Assembly (NCBI GenBank): GCA_015499985.1
Contig: JAAAUF010000574.1
Coordinates: forward strand, 1-27,311
DNA: 27,311 nt
Reading direction: 5' to 3'
Origin: Haplosporangium gracile
Taxonomy: Eukaryota; Mortierellomycota; Mortierellomycetes; Mortierellales; Mortierellaceae
A program made the position numbers and the translations under genes. The notes under the pieces were generated by a model, which had not been told where the DNA came from, searched no databases, and saw nothing but the letters and a program-made list of their open reading frames with translations. Positions 19,501 through 27,311 of the stretch are shown here, piece after piece; within the stretch, counting starts at the first letter, position 1; the number at the start of each line of letters is the position of its first letter.

Positions 19501-20326
19501 TCTCTTCTGCTGCCAAATTATACAACGTACTGACACACTCCTGCAATTGGGCAGCCTGCTGCTCAAAAAAGTAGTCCTCTTGAAAACACTTTTCAAGATC
19601 TGTCCTGTCGCTCGAGTTGCTCGAGAATTGCCTTGATGCTCCAAACACATTCGATATCCTTGTCGGGATAGAAAAGAGCTTGGAGAGAAATGAATCCCAA
19701 GTTGCTTGAGCCACTGCTGCCACCGCTGGCAGTTGTTGCGAGTATCCTGATCCTGCTGTTGATTCGATTTGATAACAGGTCTTGAAATAATCCAACAGCG
19801 AACATTCGTCCAACAGCCTTTTGAGCAACCTGAAGATAGTCTTGTTGAGAAACGAATGGTTCTCTGAAAAGCGCTGATTGATCCGACCGACTAAGGTCTG
19901 CAATGAAACCAGCGCCATTGCAGCTGCGTTGGAAAAGTTCCAAGAGCTACTCCAATCTGCTGAAGCATTTGTTCGCGTCGCCAGAGTTGGAATAAAGTAG
20001 GAGTCGAAGAGGGCTGTCTGCTCTGCTGAGGGTAGAGCGCTCAGCCAGTCAACTGTGATGTTGTCCAATATGAACTCTAGGTGGTTTGGTAGTAGGTGCT
20101 GAATAAAGTACATCCGCCTGGCTGCTGTTGGCTCTATGGGTCCTGACCAAGACGGCAGAGAATCCAGTGCCGCATTCGTCAAGGGTGATTGCAGGAATCC
20201 GAGAAAGGACAAGGGTTCGGCCAGAACACGGATGACTGTCGACAGTGCTGGTAATGGAGTACGGATTTGAGTCTGCAGATCGGAGAGGTACGCAGAGATT
20301 GCCTCCGAATCGCGTGCGCTGGTCAT
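16505..20326 (-). CDS. TEL2: TEL2/TELO2: telomere length regulation protein, TTT complex subunit
   Basis: Eight exons on the minus strand: 20326-19438, 19329-18952, 18870-18781, 18674-18535, 18424-17881, 17785-17656, 17562-17102, 17004-16505; 1,043 residues. Family role: with Tti1 and Tti2 it works with Hsp90 and R2TP to fold and stabilise PIKK kinases (TOR, ATM, ATR and relatives). Seen: an N-terminal alpha-helical solenoid (GVLRALICIQSGWPTG; SYQLLLMIGYFNTSTLLEM); an acidic Ser/Asp region at 582-616 followed by LRPYEM and PLYLRDL; the conserved centre GEEHAEELANSFVHLQDTF, LREGALVALVISSP, NSLGQRLNILTALALGAQEL; and a C-terminal solenoid (MTRELFQFLLALRYH, then FNADLVESLLFDLLILLTPA). A Ser/Thr/Pro-rich loop of about 60 residues splits that last helical region. 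All seven introns are GT-AG and in frame. Longer than the roughly 690-840 residues of yeast and human proteins because of inserts. Confidence 0.93.
17005..17101 (-). other. TEL2 intron 7
   Basis: GTATGT donor and TCGTTAG acceptor on the minus strand, phase 1. The intron has no stop in the upstream frame, but only splicing joins GVLVHYSG to NSPHLLPMTRELFQFLLALR, which is the family sequence. Read-through gives an unrelated C-terminus. Confidence 0.87.
17563..17655 (-). other. TEL2 intron 6
   Basis: GTAAGT donor and ATTACAG acceptor on the minus strand, phase 2. Joins ISSPLLVSG to VLTFQFYEKKNSLGQRL. Confidence 0.87.
17786..17880 (-). other. TEL2 intron 5
   Basis: GTGAGT donor and ACTATAG acceptor on the minus strand, phase 1. 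Joins RKVGSLELG to EEHAEELANSF. Confidence 0.88.
18425..18534 (-). other. TEL2 intron 4
   Basis: GTAAGT donor and CTTTAG acceptor on the minus strand, phase 0. Joins FKRKQIGL to IVAEEFSRAVD. Confidence 0.87.
18675..18780 (-). other. TEL2 intron 3
   Basis: GTAGGT donor and AATATAG acceptor on the minus strand, phase 1. Joins HASMEYQK to YISYQLLLMIGYF. Confidence 0.85.
18871..18951 (-). other. TEL2 intron 2
   Basis: GTATTG donor and CTTGTAG acceptor on the minus strand, phase 1. The intron reads through in frame, so an unspliced ORF extends across it. The splice joins GVKSRK to DSVLAHTFMRALTIWS and removes a hydrophobic non-family stretch. Confidence 0.8.
19330..19437 (-). other. TEL2 intron 1
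   Basis: GTAAGT donor and CCATAG acceptor on the minus strand, phase 1. Also open in frame, but it encodes a Cys-rich stretch with no family likeness. Joins KLLRLGFGR to TLVKLVVSTLWDKD. Confidence 0.83.
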
Positions 20327-20434
20327 CGTCGTTTGTGGTTGTGGTTATGTTGGGCGTACGTGAATGTGGGAGTCAAGCGCGAAATACAAAAGTATGGAAA
20401 ATGGTGGCAATTCAAATTTTGTGGCTTTATATTT
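20327..20434. promoter_or_regulatory. Short spacer between the minus-strand F-box gene and TEL2
   Basis: Only 108 bp separate the F-box stop from the TEL2 ATG. It must hold the F-box 3' end signals and the TEL2 core promoter, unless these lie within the F-box coding sequence. The minus strand carries an AATATAAAGCC segment near 20422-20432. No other element is clear. Confidence 0.45.
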
Positions 20435-23400
20435 CTAGCGAAAAACGCTGAGATAAATCATGCTCAGAAACAAGCACAAGTAGAACATCTGGAGCGCCCG
20501 GAACCCGGCGCTCTGAACCCAAATGTCGTCCTGCCGCATCAAAAGTTGGGATTCGTACAGGCCCTTGCGTTCCAGGACAAAATCTAGATCCATCACAGTG
20601 AACGTCTCCAGCTTTGACAACGCCTCTTGCACCTGATCTACCGTCTCCCGTGCCACTCGGTGTCGATCCAAAAGCTCGTCAGAGTCGCCCAGGAACCAGT
20701 TGGATGATGCCTGATGGCGGTGATGATGGTAAAGTCCATGAGTGGACGCGGTTCCCATCGCCAAGGTGGGCTTGTGGTATATTTGGTGCAGCGGCTGACC
20801 GCGCTGGCGATGCTGGTAAGGGAATCGACTTCCTAAAGAACCATTAGCGCCGCCATTGTCGTACGACACTGCAGGAGATGCCGCGCTACTCCACAAGGCA
20901 CAATCGCCAAAGGTCACCCATTCATCCGTGGTAGTCTCTCCTAGCCATGCGCTCACTTTGGTTGAACGATCACCTCGAACTCCCCCTTGCCGATCTGTAT
21001 TCATCGATCCGAACACACCTTCCTGTCCATTACGATGCTGAGGTCGAAAAGATGTCGAATAGTTGTGGTGAGATAGAGGCTGCGAGCGATAATGGTGTCT
21101 GGGGTCCGAGTAAAACGATCTTCCTGACCGACCAAACACAACTCGATTCCTATATAGATGAGGTCCACGGCGTCCTGCGCTGAATCCGAGGCCTTGCATC
21201 TGCTGCTGAAGCCGCTGAACCTGCTCCGGGTCGTCAAAATGCAGTCCCTCCAGTCGTGTGCATAGAGGAGAAATAACGTTCCTCAAAAATGCGTCGCTGA
21301 AATGCTGTGTCTCCAGCACCAGGAACCGTAGCGTCTTGCATGTACCCTTTAAGATTTCCGTGATTCCAGTGTTTGTCAACTTGACCGTTCCCAGCTCCAG
21401 CCGCTCCAGTGGCGCAACAATGGTCTTCCTGGTTACTTGTAGCGGGGCGTCATGGCTGTCGTTCGGATTGGATGATTCCTGCTGCTGCTGTGATTGCAAA
21501 AGGTGGAGTGCGTGCACCTGTTGATGCTGTTGGGGTCCTAGTACAACGCTCTCCAGCGGTATTCCCAATCCTTCCAACAACTCCCTGTCACGAGCCAGAG
21601 ATTGATGAACTGCCAGAACTCGGAGCTTAGGACACTTGGTCAACAGACTGGCTAGAGCCCCTCCTCCAACATCAACGCAGCTCGTAACCGTAAACACCTC
21701 GAGCGTCTTTCCAGCGACATCGATGAGTCTTTCTACAGCGCTGTCGGTAACCGATCCAGGACCCAAAAACACCTGTGACAGGCAGCAAAGCTCGGCGTTC
21801 AGTGCCGGCGAGGGAGGGAAAATCCTGGGTTCAGCGAAAGACCTCCACCCGTCGCCATTGCCTTCAAGGGTTGAAGTCGACGATTGACTGGGCGTTGAAG
21901 GAGCAAAGTTGTTGAGGAGGGCGTACAAAAGTTGGTTATCGACAAAGCCTCCCTGTAGTCGTAGGTATCGGAGTTTCGTGAGCCCTGTACCGAAAAGTCG
22001 AGTGAGCTCTTCCCGCGTCTCCAGTCCTAAATCCTGCATTTTCTCGTTGGCGTGCAAGTCCAGCGCCTGAATCTGATTGTGACAGCGAGAACCGATGCAC
22101 TCGAGAGCTCGGACCAAAAGCTGAGGAGAGGCTTGAGGGTGAGCAAAGTTCAACACGGCACGCCTTGCGTAGCGCCGATAGGTCCATCTCGGCTCGTTTG
22201 GATTTATCTTAAGCGGTCCATCCTGACTCTTGCCTCCTACGCGACTGTTCGGTCCAGAGGTGATGAGACACCTGTTTCCTATCCCTTCACCGCCTCCTCC
22301 GCCTACAAACCACGAGTTGCCGCCGAGAATGGAAACTTTGCTGGGATCGATCTCCGTGTTTGAGGTGTCTTCCACTCCTGAAGCACCTCCTTGAAACCTT
22401 GAAAACCGTCTCAATGAACGATTCAAAGACTCGATCCAGCCCATATGCACCCCTTGCTCATCGCTCGCCTGCGACAGACCTCCGGCGGCACTCGATCCGT
22501 CCTTTGGAGTACGCACGTGTCCTGCAGGTTCACTTTTGTCGCCTACTCTATAACTCCTGGATGTCCCCTGTGCTCTCCGCAGCAGGTTCTTGTCGTTGTC
22601 GCCGTGATCCGCTCCCTCCATTAACTGCTCCTCGTTCACCTCCTTGAAGCTTCCTACACTTGTCGATCGGCTCTGTTCCTGATCCAATAGGGCATCGTCT
22701 TTGTATAGGGTGCTAAGAACACTCTCCACTTTATAAGGGTCGTGACCATGGAAAACGAGGTTTCGATGTAAGCACTGGACCGCGGCGTCTGCAAACCTCC
22801 GACTGACCAGGAGCAGCTGAAATGGCGATGAAAGATTAATAGAGCTGTCAAAGTCGTCAATGTGCTGTCCGTTTTCAGTCGTCTCGGATTCGTCCATTTC
22901 GTCCGCAGCATCAATCCAATCGTCACGTCTCCAAAGGCTCGGTATATTTATCGACCCTGTTGTGCTCAAAGATCGGTTCATCGTAGCGCTGGGCGTTGTT
23001 AATTGGGCATCGCGTGTGATCATGCTCGTTGTCCTCCTCCTGTGAAGAGATGCATCTTGATCGAGACTGAACCCTGATGTGCGAGCCATTGGAGCCACAG
23101 CGTGCCGCGGGGCGGATGGGGGCGAAATGATTGGATTGGCGTGAGTTAGTGTTGCGAGACGCGTCGATGGGGTTGATATTGCTGGTCCGGTTCGTATTGA
23201 TCCACCGCCTGGGATATGACGAGGCTCGTTCAGCTGAGAGCGATCCCAAGAGAAAAATGCCTCGATTCGTTGTAGAAGGCTGTTAAAGACTACCTTGGCG
23301 GGAGGTTGTATAAACGCCAAGGATGTTGACAAGGCTGTTAGATGGCTGTGAGAATGAAACGAGCTGAACCTGGCTGGAAGTAATGGGCTGGAACCATAAT

Positions 23401-24013
23401 TTGCTGGTCGTAATTGCGATGGCACGAAACGCCAGAGTAACGGTATTTGATCCTGTTGTTGCCGCTGCAGATGAAGACACCACGGTCGATCTCCGTTCCA
23501 TGGGCAGGGTTTTGCTCCCTGCCGAGACAAAAGCGGAGATGATCCTGAGTAGTAATTCCCTGTGTTACCCAAATATCGACTGTAGTTGCTGCTGAGGATT
23601 AACGTGTCGAGATTCCGTTTTCTCCTCTTCCTGTGCTGCGTCCTATCTGATGTTGCCGTGGCGGCATTACCGCTTTGCGCAAAGCCCTCCGTATCCCTGC
23701 TTATCCCACTCTCACTCCCTGACTCTGTCGTCTGACTGTGTGTCTCTTTTGAATTCCCATCAAGAGTAACTTTGCGAGAGTGACGGTACTGGTTGAGACT
23801 TGAGGCGTGTGGGACAGGGCCATGACAGAGCGTACAATGAAAGCAATCGTGGCAGAACTGGTTATCCAGGGTGACGAGGGGACAGGACCAAAGTAAAAAG
23901 TCGAGGTCCTGACAGCAATACTCGAGGATCAGACACAGGATCTCGTCTGGTAGGTCGAAGAGATGGCGCGGCCTATGTGAGATGGATCGCCTCAGTTTAT
24001 GAATCAAGTGCAT
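20435..24013 (-). CDS. Large F-box protein with split F-box and LRR-like C-terminal half
   Basis: One exon on the minus strand, 1,192 residues from the first ATG at 24013; only a GTG lies further upstream in this frame. Residues 18-34 (LFDLPDEILCLILEYCC) are the first half of an F-box. A cysteine cluster follows (C54, C57, C60, C63; CHDCFHCTLC). After about 350 residues of Ser/Thr/Arg-rich low-complexity sequence, SPFQLLLVSRRFADAAV plus QCLHRNLVFHG near residue 394 looks like the second half. The C-terminal half has degenerate leucine-rich-repeat features (LTKLRYLRLQGGFVDNQL, LEVFTVTSCVDVGGGAL, LRVLAVHQSLA, LERLELGTVKLTNTGI). A Gln-rich patch lies between repeats. It is probably an SCF substrate adaptor; its target is unknown. 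The open frame runs through the whole insert, so a large intron there is unlikely. Confidence 0.8.
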   Translation of the reverse strand: MHLIHKLRRSISHRPRHLFDLPDEILCLILEYCCQDLDFLLWSCPLVTLDNQFCHDCFHCTLCHGPVPHASSLNQYRHSRKVTLDGNSKETHSQTTESGSESGISRDTEGFAQSGNAATATSDRTQHRKRRKRNLDTLILSSNYSRYLGNTGNYYSGSSPLLSRQGAKPCPWNGDRPWCLHLQRQQQDQIPLLWRFVPSQLRPANYGSSPLLPARFSSFHSHSHLTALSTSLAFIQPPAKVVFNSLLQRIEAFFSWDRSQLNEPRHIPGGGSIRTGPAISTPSTRLATLTHANPIISPPSAPRHAVAPMARTSGFSLDQDASLHRRRTTSMITRDAQLTTPSATMNRSLSTTGSINIPSLWRRDDWIDAADEMDESETTENGQHIDDFDSSINLSSPFQLLLVSRRFADAAVQCLHRNLVFHGHDPYKVESVLSTLYKDDALLDQEQSRSTSVGSFKEVNEEQLMEGADHGDNDKNLLRRAQGTSRSYRVGDKSEPAGHVRTPKDGSSAAGGLSQASDEQGVHMGWIESLNRSLRRFSRFQGGASGVEDTSNTEIDPSKVSILGGNSWFVGGGGGEGIGNRCLITSGPNSRVGGKSQDGPLKINPNEPRWTYRRYARRAVLNFAHPQASPQLLVRALECIGSRCHNQIQALDLHANEKMQDLGLETREELTRLFGTGLTKLRYLRLQGGFVDNQLLYALLNNFAPSTPSQSSTSTLEGNGDGWRSFAEPRIFPPSPALNAELCCLSQVFLGPGSVTDSAVERLIDVAGKTLEVFTVTSCVDVGGGALASLLTKCPKLRVLAVHQSLARDRELLEGLGIPLESVVLGPQQHQQVHALHLLQSQQQQESSNPNDSHDAPLQVTRKTIVAPLERLELGTVKLTNTGITEILKGTCKTLRFLVLETQHFSDAFLRNVISPLCTRLEGLHFDDPEQVQRLQQQMQGLGFSAGRRGPHLYRNRVVFGRSGRSFYSDPRHHYRSQPLSHHNYSTSFRPQHRNGQEGVFGSMNTDRQGGVRGDRSTKVSAWLGETTTDEWVTFGDCALWSSAASPAVSYDNGGANGSLGSRFPYQHRQRGQPLHQIYHKPTLAMGTASTHGLYHHHRHQASSNWFLGDSDELLDRHRVARETVDQVQEALSKLETFTVMDLDFVLERKGLYESQLLMRQDDIWVQSAGFRALQMFYLCLFLSMIYLSVFR

Positions 24014-24735
24014 GGCAGAGCACTTTTTGAGCACTATGGCAGTATGAGCAATGGGATATTGGAGAGTACATTAGTGGCAGGTTGGAGAGAGCAAGAGTTG
24101 GTGCAAGATGTAGAGATGCAAAGCTGTGACTGAAGCGGAGGAACAGAGAGGCGACGAACACCTACAAAAAGCCGGGTGCAAAAAGAGTTTCTTCAGAGGC
24201 AGAACAAGGTTACGACTTTGACTGCCGAGTGACGAGAGGTAGGAGAGTGCTGCAGACTGGCGATGGTTTTTGGTGGGTAAGAGTGAGAGTAAGAGTGAGA
24301 GTGAAAGTGGAAGCGGAAGAGGAAGCGGAAGAGGAAGACGAAGAGGAGTAAATAGGCTATGCCTGAGGGAAGAATAGACTTGACGGAAAGATAATGCAGG
24401 ACAGTCGGTACTATCAATAAGGGCGGAGGGTGTGGGATGTGGCCAATTCGTTTGGAGGAAGAGGTGATGGTCCGACGGGCAGGAGAGAGAAAAAGGTAGA
24501 GAGGAGTGAGGGAGAGGGAGAGGGAATGTGAAGGAGAAGACAAGGAAGTCAGGTCCAAGTGTAAGGTGAATGAAGGATGACAAAAAAAAAGAAAGAGAAG
24601 GAAAGAATAATGAACAGAAAATAGAAGGGAAAGAAGGAGGGACGGATGGGAGAGAAGAAAAGAAAATAAAAAGAGCGAAGAGGAAGAAGGAAAAGAGAAG
24701 TCAGTAAGTAGTAGAGCAATGAAAGTGAGTTAAAA
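24014..24735 (-). promoter_or_regulatory. Strongly purine/pyrimidine-asymmetric 5' flank of the minus-strand F-box gene
   Basis: Nearly all purine on the plus strand from about 24270 to 24350 and again from 24455 to 24735, so pyrimidine on the sense strand of the F-box gene. It includes a GAGAGT/GGAAGC/GGAAGA hexamer array. Long open frames here encode only Leu/Ser/Pro repeats and are not genes. It probably contains the promoter and leader; no specific site is identified. Confidence 0.45.
24277..24352. repeat. Hexamer-based purine microsatellite
   Basis: Tandem GAGAGT, GGAAGC and GGAAGA units, imperfect, all purine-rich on the plus strand. Confidence 0.85.
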
Positions 24736-26452
24736 AGCATAGAGGCCTTAAATGAAAAATGAAAGTGCAACAAACAAGTCGGCCAGCACCAGCACATCCT
24801 CTTAGCTTTTTTCAAAGGTGCACATGTGCAATCACAGCTCAAATTGGACAGTTCGCTGTTTGTTATCCCTCGCCCCATTACATCAGCTATTATTACGATA
24901 CGCATCTTCAGGTACATCGATCCATCCATGCTACGCTTGCTACAATAAATCATCTCATACACATCACAAATCCTTACTCTCAACTTGGGGCACTCTACTC
25001 GCTCTCATCTAACCACCCACATCCATTCAAACAGCAAGTAAAACTGGAATAGCTTCAAACTGACCGTTACCAATTCTACAAATAGTCCTTGGTTGTGGTT
25101 TATTGTCTTCCTATTTTCATAGGTGCCGCTGTTGTGGTTGGAACAACAGTTGTGCCATGTGATTCAACTCACTCATCTGAACAAAGCAACAAGAGATGCT
25201 TGGGTAACCTCGCATGAACGAACATTGCATGAAGCCCAAAAACAAAAATACATTAAACGCCAATGCCAACCGAATTGACATCATGGGCATACAACAATTT
25301 TGGTTCTTTATTTGAAAACCCTCCGAACGGACTAGACCCAAGACAAAAGACCCGGATCTTGTTTGAAGTTGATCCCAAAGAACTAAGTCGATCTCTCATC
25401 TTTGCCAATCTCGTATATCCCTGTTCCTGGCTTATGTATTCAAAGAACAAGAGTAAGATGATTGGCAAATGTCCTGAGATAAGTTTACTCTTGTTGGTTC
25501 ATGACGGCCACTGATCGCACTTTTGACGCGTTGTTTTGGCGCTTTGGTGCCTTGTTCTTTGTATTCACAGTTTCATGTTGTTTCATGATCCCTGACTCAT
25601 CCTTTTAAAAAAAAATAGGTTAGAAGTCTACTTTTACCTCGGTCGGGAGGGGAGGGATTGTTGTAGCCCCTCGCTCACTCTCGCCTGTCTTACCTCTCCT
25701 GAGATTTGGTTTTGCTTTCTTGTGATGAAAACTTGTCTCTGAGCAAGCGCTGTGTATCCCTTCGAAGTATAAAATCTCCTCGTTGGATGGGGTGCAAATG
25801 CTTGGTCAATGCGTAGATTGTCAATTGCACCTCTGCAAGTCTGTTTCCAAATACAATGCATACCTTTGCATGCAACCCATCGAATATATCTCTATTATTC
25901 CTGTTTGAGACTCAGGCGCATCTTCAATTAACACGAACGAAAATAAATTCTTCGATGTTCTCCATCTCGGCCTGCCATGGTGGCCATGGTTTCAAAAACA
26001 TTTCAATAGGACTAGCTGGAGCCAGGCTGGGCTGGGTGGTAGGTAAGTGGGTCACATCCGCGTTTTTTGAAAGCCGTGGAGCAACTCTTTCCCTTTTTGT
26101 GTCAGAGTGAAAAAAAAAAAAGATGCTGTACCTCTTGAACAAGGTTTGCATGGAGGAAATATTGTTCACGCCACTCTCTTCTTATGCAAGGGTGCCATTG
26201 GGGAGCACAATCAAGCCTTGCCGTAGAAAACGGGGGTACTGAAAGCAAACTTGGTGTCTGTCCAAAGTTGGATTGGATAACATAACAGCGGGTTCAGGAG
26301 GGTTGGTTCGTTAGACAGTGGCGTATTAAGAGACTATTTATCTCCTGGCTGTCAACCACATGGACCATTGGTTCTTTTAAGCAGTGGCACGTTCTGCTCT
26401 TGCGTGGAATTATGGAGCTACTTCTCTCTGCTTGTTTTCAGAAGTAGCAATC

Positions 26453-26472
26453 TTTTTTTTTTTAAAAAAAAA
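26453..26472. repeat. T11A9 tract
   Basis: Eleven T followed directly by nine A: a self-complementary AT tract in non-coding DNA. Confidence 0.9.
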
Positions 26473-27148
26473 GCCAGTTGTTAAACTATTGAGCGAACAA
26501 CCGATCATATAAAGAAAAGGAGTTTTGCCAAGCTGTTTGTTACATGGATACACTTTTATTCTAATGCACTGGAAATAACCCCCCTCTTCATAAATCTTCG
26601 AGTATATCTAGGAAAGCTCTTGATCAGGCGCATCACAGATATCAAGGTTATCAAGCTCTTTCGAGTTCGACGATCAGCCACCCATCTACTATCCTTCGAT
26701 GTAAAAAAATAAACAGCGTTAAATGGTCATTGGAAGCACTAGTTCGCATACACATAAAAATCATCTTTATATTTTCAAAGGGTAATAACAGGTTGCCGTT
26801 AATAGCCTAACAAAATAAAACGTAAATCGTCAATGGTAGTGACAGCTCTCCGTCAATCACTCGGACCGAAAAAAGCAAGGAACCACTCAGGCGTCGCGTT
26901 ATGACGATCAGGCAGAAGTAGCAACCATTCAGTAGTTAAGGCTATGTTCATTTATCTCTTGGTGCACATACAAAGAAAGATGATGCAATTGACAGGTTAA
27001 TGGTAGCGGTGTTTGGCAAAAGGAGAAAAAAAAAGTTATCAGCCTTCATCGCGACACGACGATGAATTAAATCGTCAATCGTTCAGTATCCTTTGACGCA
27101 AATAAGAAACAGACGATGGGGTGATCAAAGGGGTTTCAGGGTCATTAA

Positions 27149-27173
27149 TAACTCAGAACCCGTTTCTGAGTTA
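27149..27173. repeat. Perfect 10-bp inverted repeat
   Basis: TAACTCAGAA, a 5-nt loop, and its exact reverse complement. It lies about 90 bp past the 3' end of the tRNA-Thr gene on the tRNA strand. Confidence 0.9.
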
Positions 27174-27186
27174 CTAAAAAAAGAAG

Positions 27187-27210
27187 AGGTGCTCCCGTGG
27201 CTTCGCACCT
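27187..27210. repeat. 6-bp inverted repeat with 12-nt loop
   Basis: AGGTGC and GCACCT flank a GC-rich loop, between the 10-bp inverted repeat and the tRNA. Confidence 0.75.
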
Positions 27211-27253
27211 AGCTACAAAGTGTTACCAAGCCGAAAATAGACAGGAAACATTC

Positions 27254-27257
27254 AAAA
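27254..27257 (-). terminator. RNA polymerase III T-run terminator of tRNA-Thr
   Basis: TTTT on the minus strand, five bases beyond the tRNA discriminator base and preceded by TTTC. This is the usual position for a Pol III stop. Confidence 0.75.
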
Positions 27258-27262
27258 GAAAG

Positions 27263-27311
27263 TGCCCACTGCAGGGATCGAACCTGCTACCTTCTGCTTA
27301 CTAGGCAGACG
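27263..27311 (-). tRNA. tRNA-Thr (anticodon AGU), 3' part, cut by the window edge
   Basis: Minus strand; the 5' portion lies beyond the window. Visible: anticodon stem TCTGC/GCAGA with a 7-nt loop CTAGTAA (T33, anticodon AGT, A37), a 5-nt variable loop, T arm GCAGG-TTCGATC-CCTGC (B box GGTTCGATCC), acceptor 3' strand AGTGGGC and discriminator A. The anticodon arm is continuous, so there is no intron at the usual position after base 37. Decodes ACU, and through inosine also ACC and ACA. The D arm and 5' acceptor strand cannot be checked here. Confidence 0.93.

Larger units (their letters stand above)
24736..27253. other. Intergenic region without a recognised gene
   Basis: About 2.5 kb with only short open frames, the longest about 97 codons, none resembling a known family. 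Seen inside: a T11A9 tract at 26453-26472, two imperfect copies of a TTGGTTC...CAGTGGC unit near 26303 and 26368, an 11-bp repeat (AAATCGTCAAT) at 26824 and 27069, and two small inverted repeats close to the tRNA. No transposase or reverse-transcriptase fragment was recognised. Confidence 0.55.

Noticed and set aside
24071..24583. Minus-strand 170-codon open frame rich in Leu, Ser and Pro
   Set aside because: Produced by the purine-rich microsatellite; composition is repeat-driven and there is no domain.
25263..25514. Plus-strand 83-codon open frame of fairly normal composition
   Set aside because: No recognisable family, no start or splice context, and the opposite strand is also open. It could be a remnant, but I cannot support it.

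Overview
The window looks like nuclear DNA of a filamentous, probably early-diverging fungus. The genes are interrupted by short GT-AG introns; I place 15 of them, 81-195 nt long. Two families are fungal in character (the KCH-type potassium transporter and the DUF3712/LEA-2-like repeat protein). There are also two large F-box/leucine-rich-repeat genes of a kind abundant in Mortierellomycota. That lineage is my inference from gene style and cannot be proven from this window.

Layout. Plus strand: TYW1, the wyosine-base radical SAM enzyme (93-2981, four exons), then an intronless F-box gene (3950-6028). Minus strand, convergent with these: a 1,595-residue single-pass membrane protein made of about ten tandem DUF3712/LEA-2-like modules (6368-11580, four exons); after a 2.6 kb non-coding stretch, a KCH1-like potassium transporter (14205-16003, three exons); TEL2, the TTT-complex co-chaperone (16505-20326, eight exons); and, 108 bp upstream of it, a 1,192-residue F-box protein (20435-24013). 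The last 3.3 kb has no gene I recognise until the right edge, where the 3' half of a tRNA-Thr(AGU) lies on the minus strand. A 10-N scaffold gap sits at 11607-11616 beside a 26-A run, 27 bp upstream of the start codon of the DUF3712 gene.

The genes do not form a pathway. They are a mix of housekeeping functions (tRNA modification, PIKK kinase assembly, tRNA), membrane or surface functions (potassium transport, LEA-2-like protein) and ubiquitin-ligase substrate adaptors. The exon structures were worked out by hand: every junction uses GT-AG, restores the reading frame, and in TYW1, TEL2 and the KCH gene joins segments that read as continuous family sequence. The least ordinary items are the ten-module LEA-2-like protein, the F-box split by a roughly 350-residue insert next to a regular cysteine cluster, and the duplicated CCGGK cysteine motifs in the TYW1 linker.
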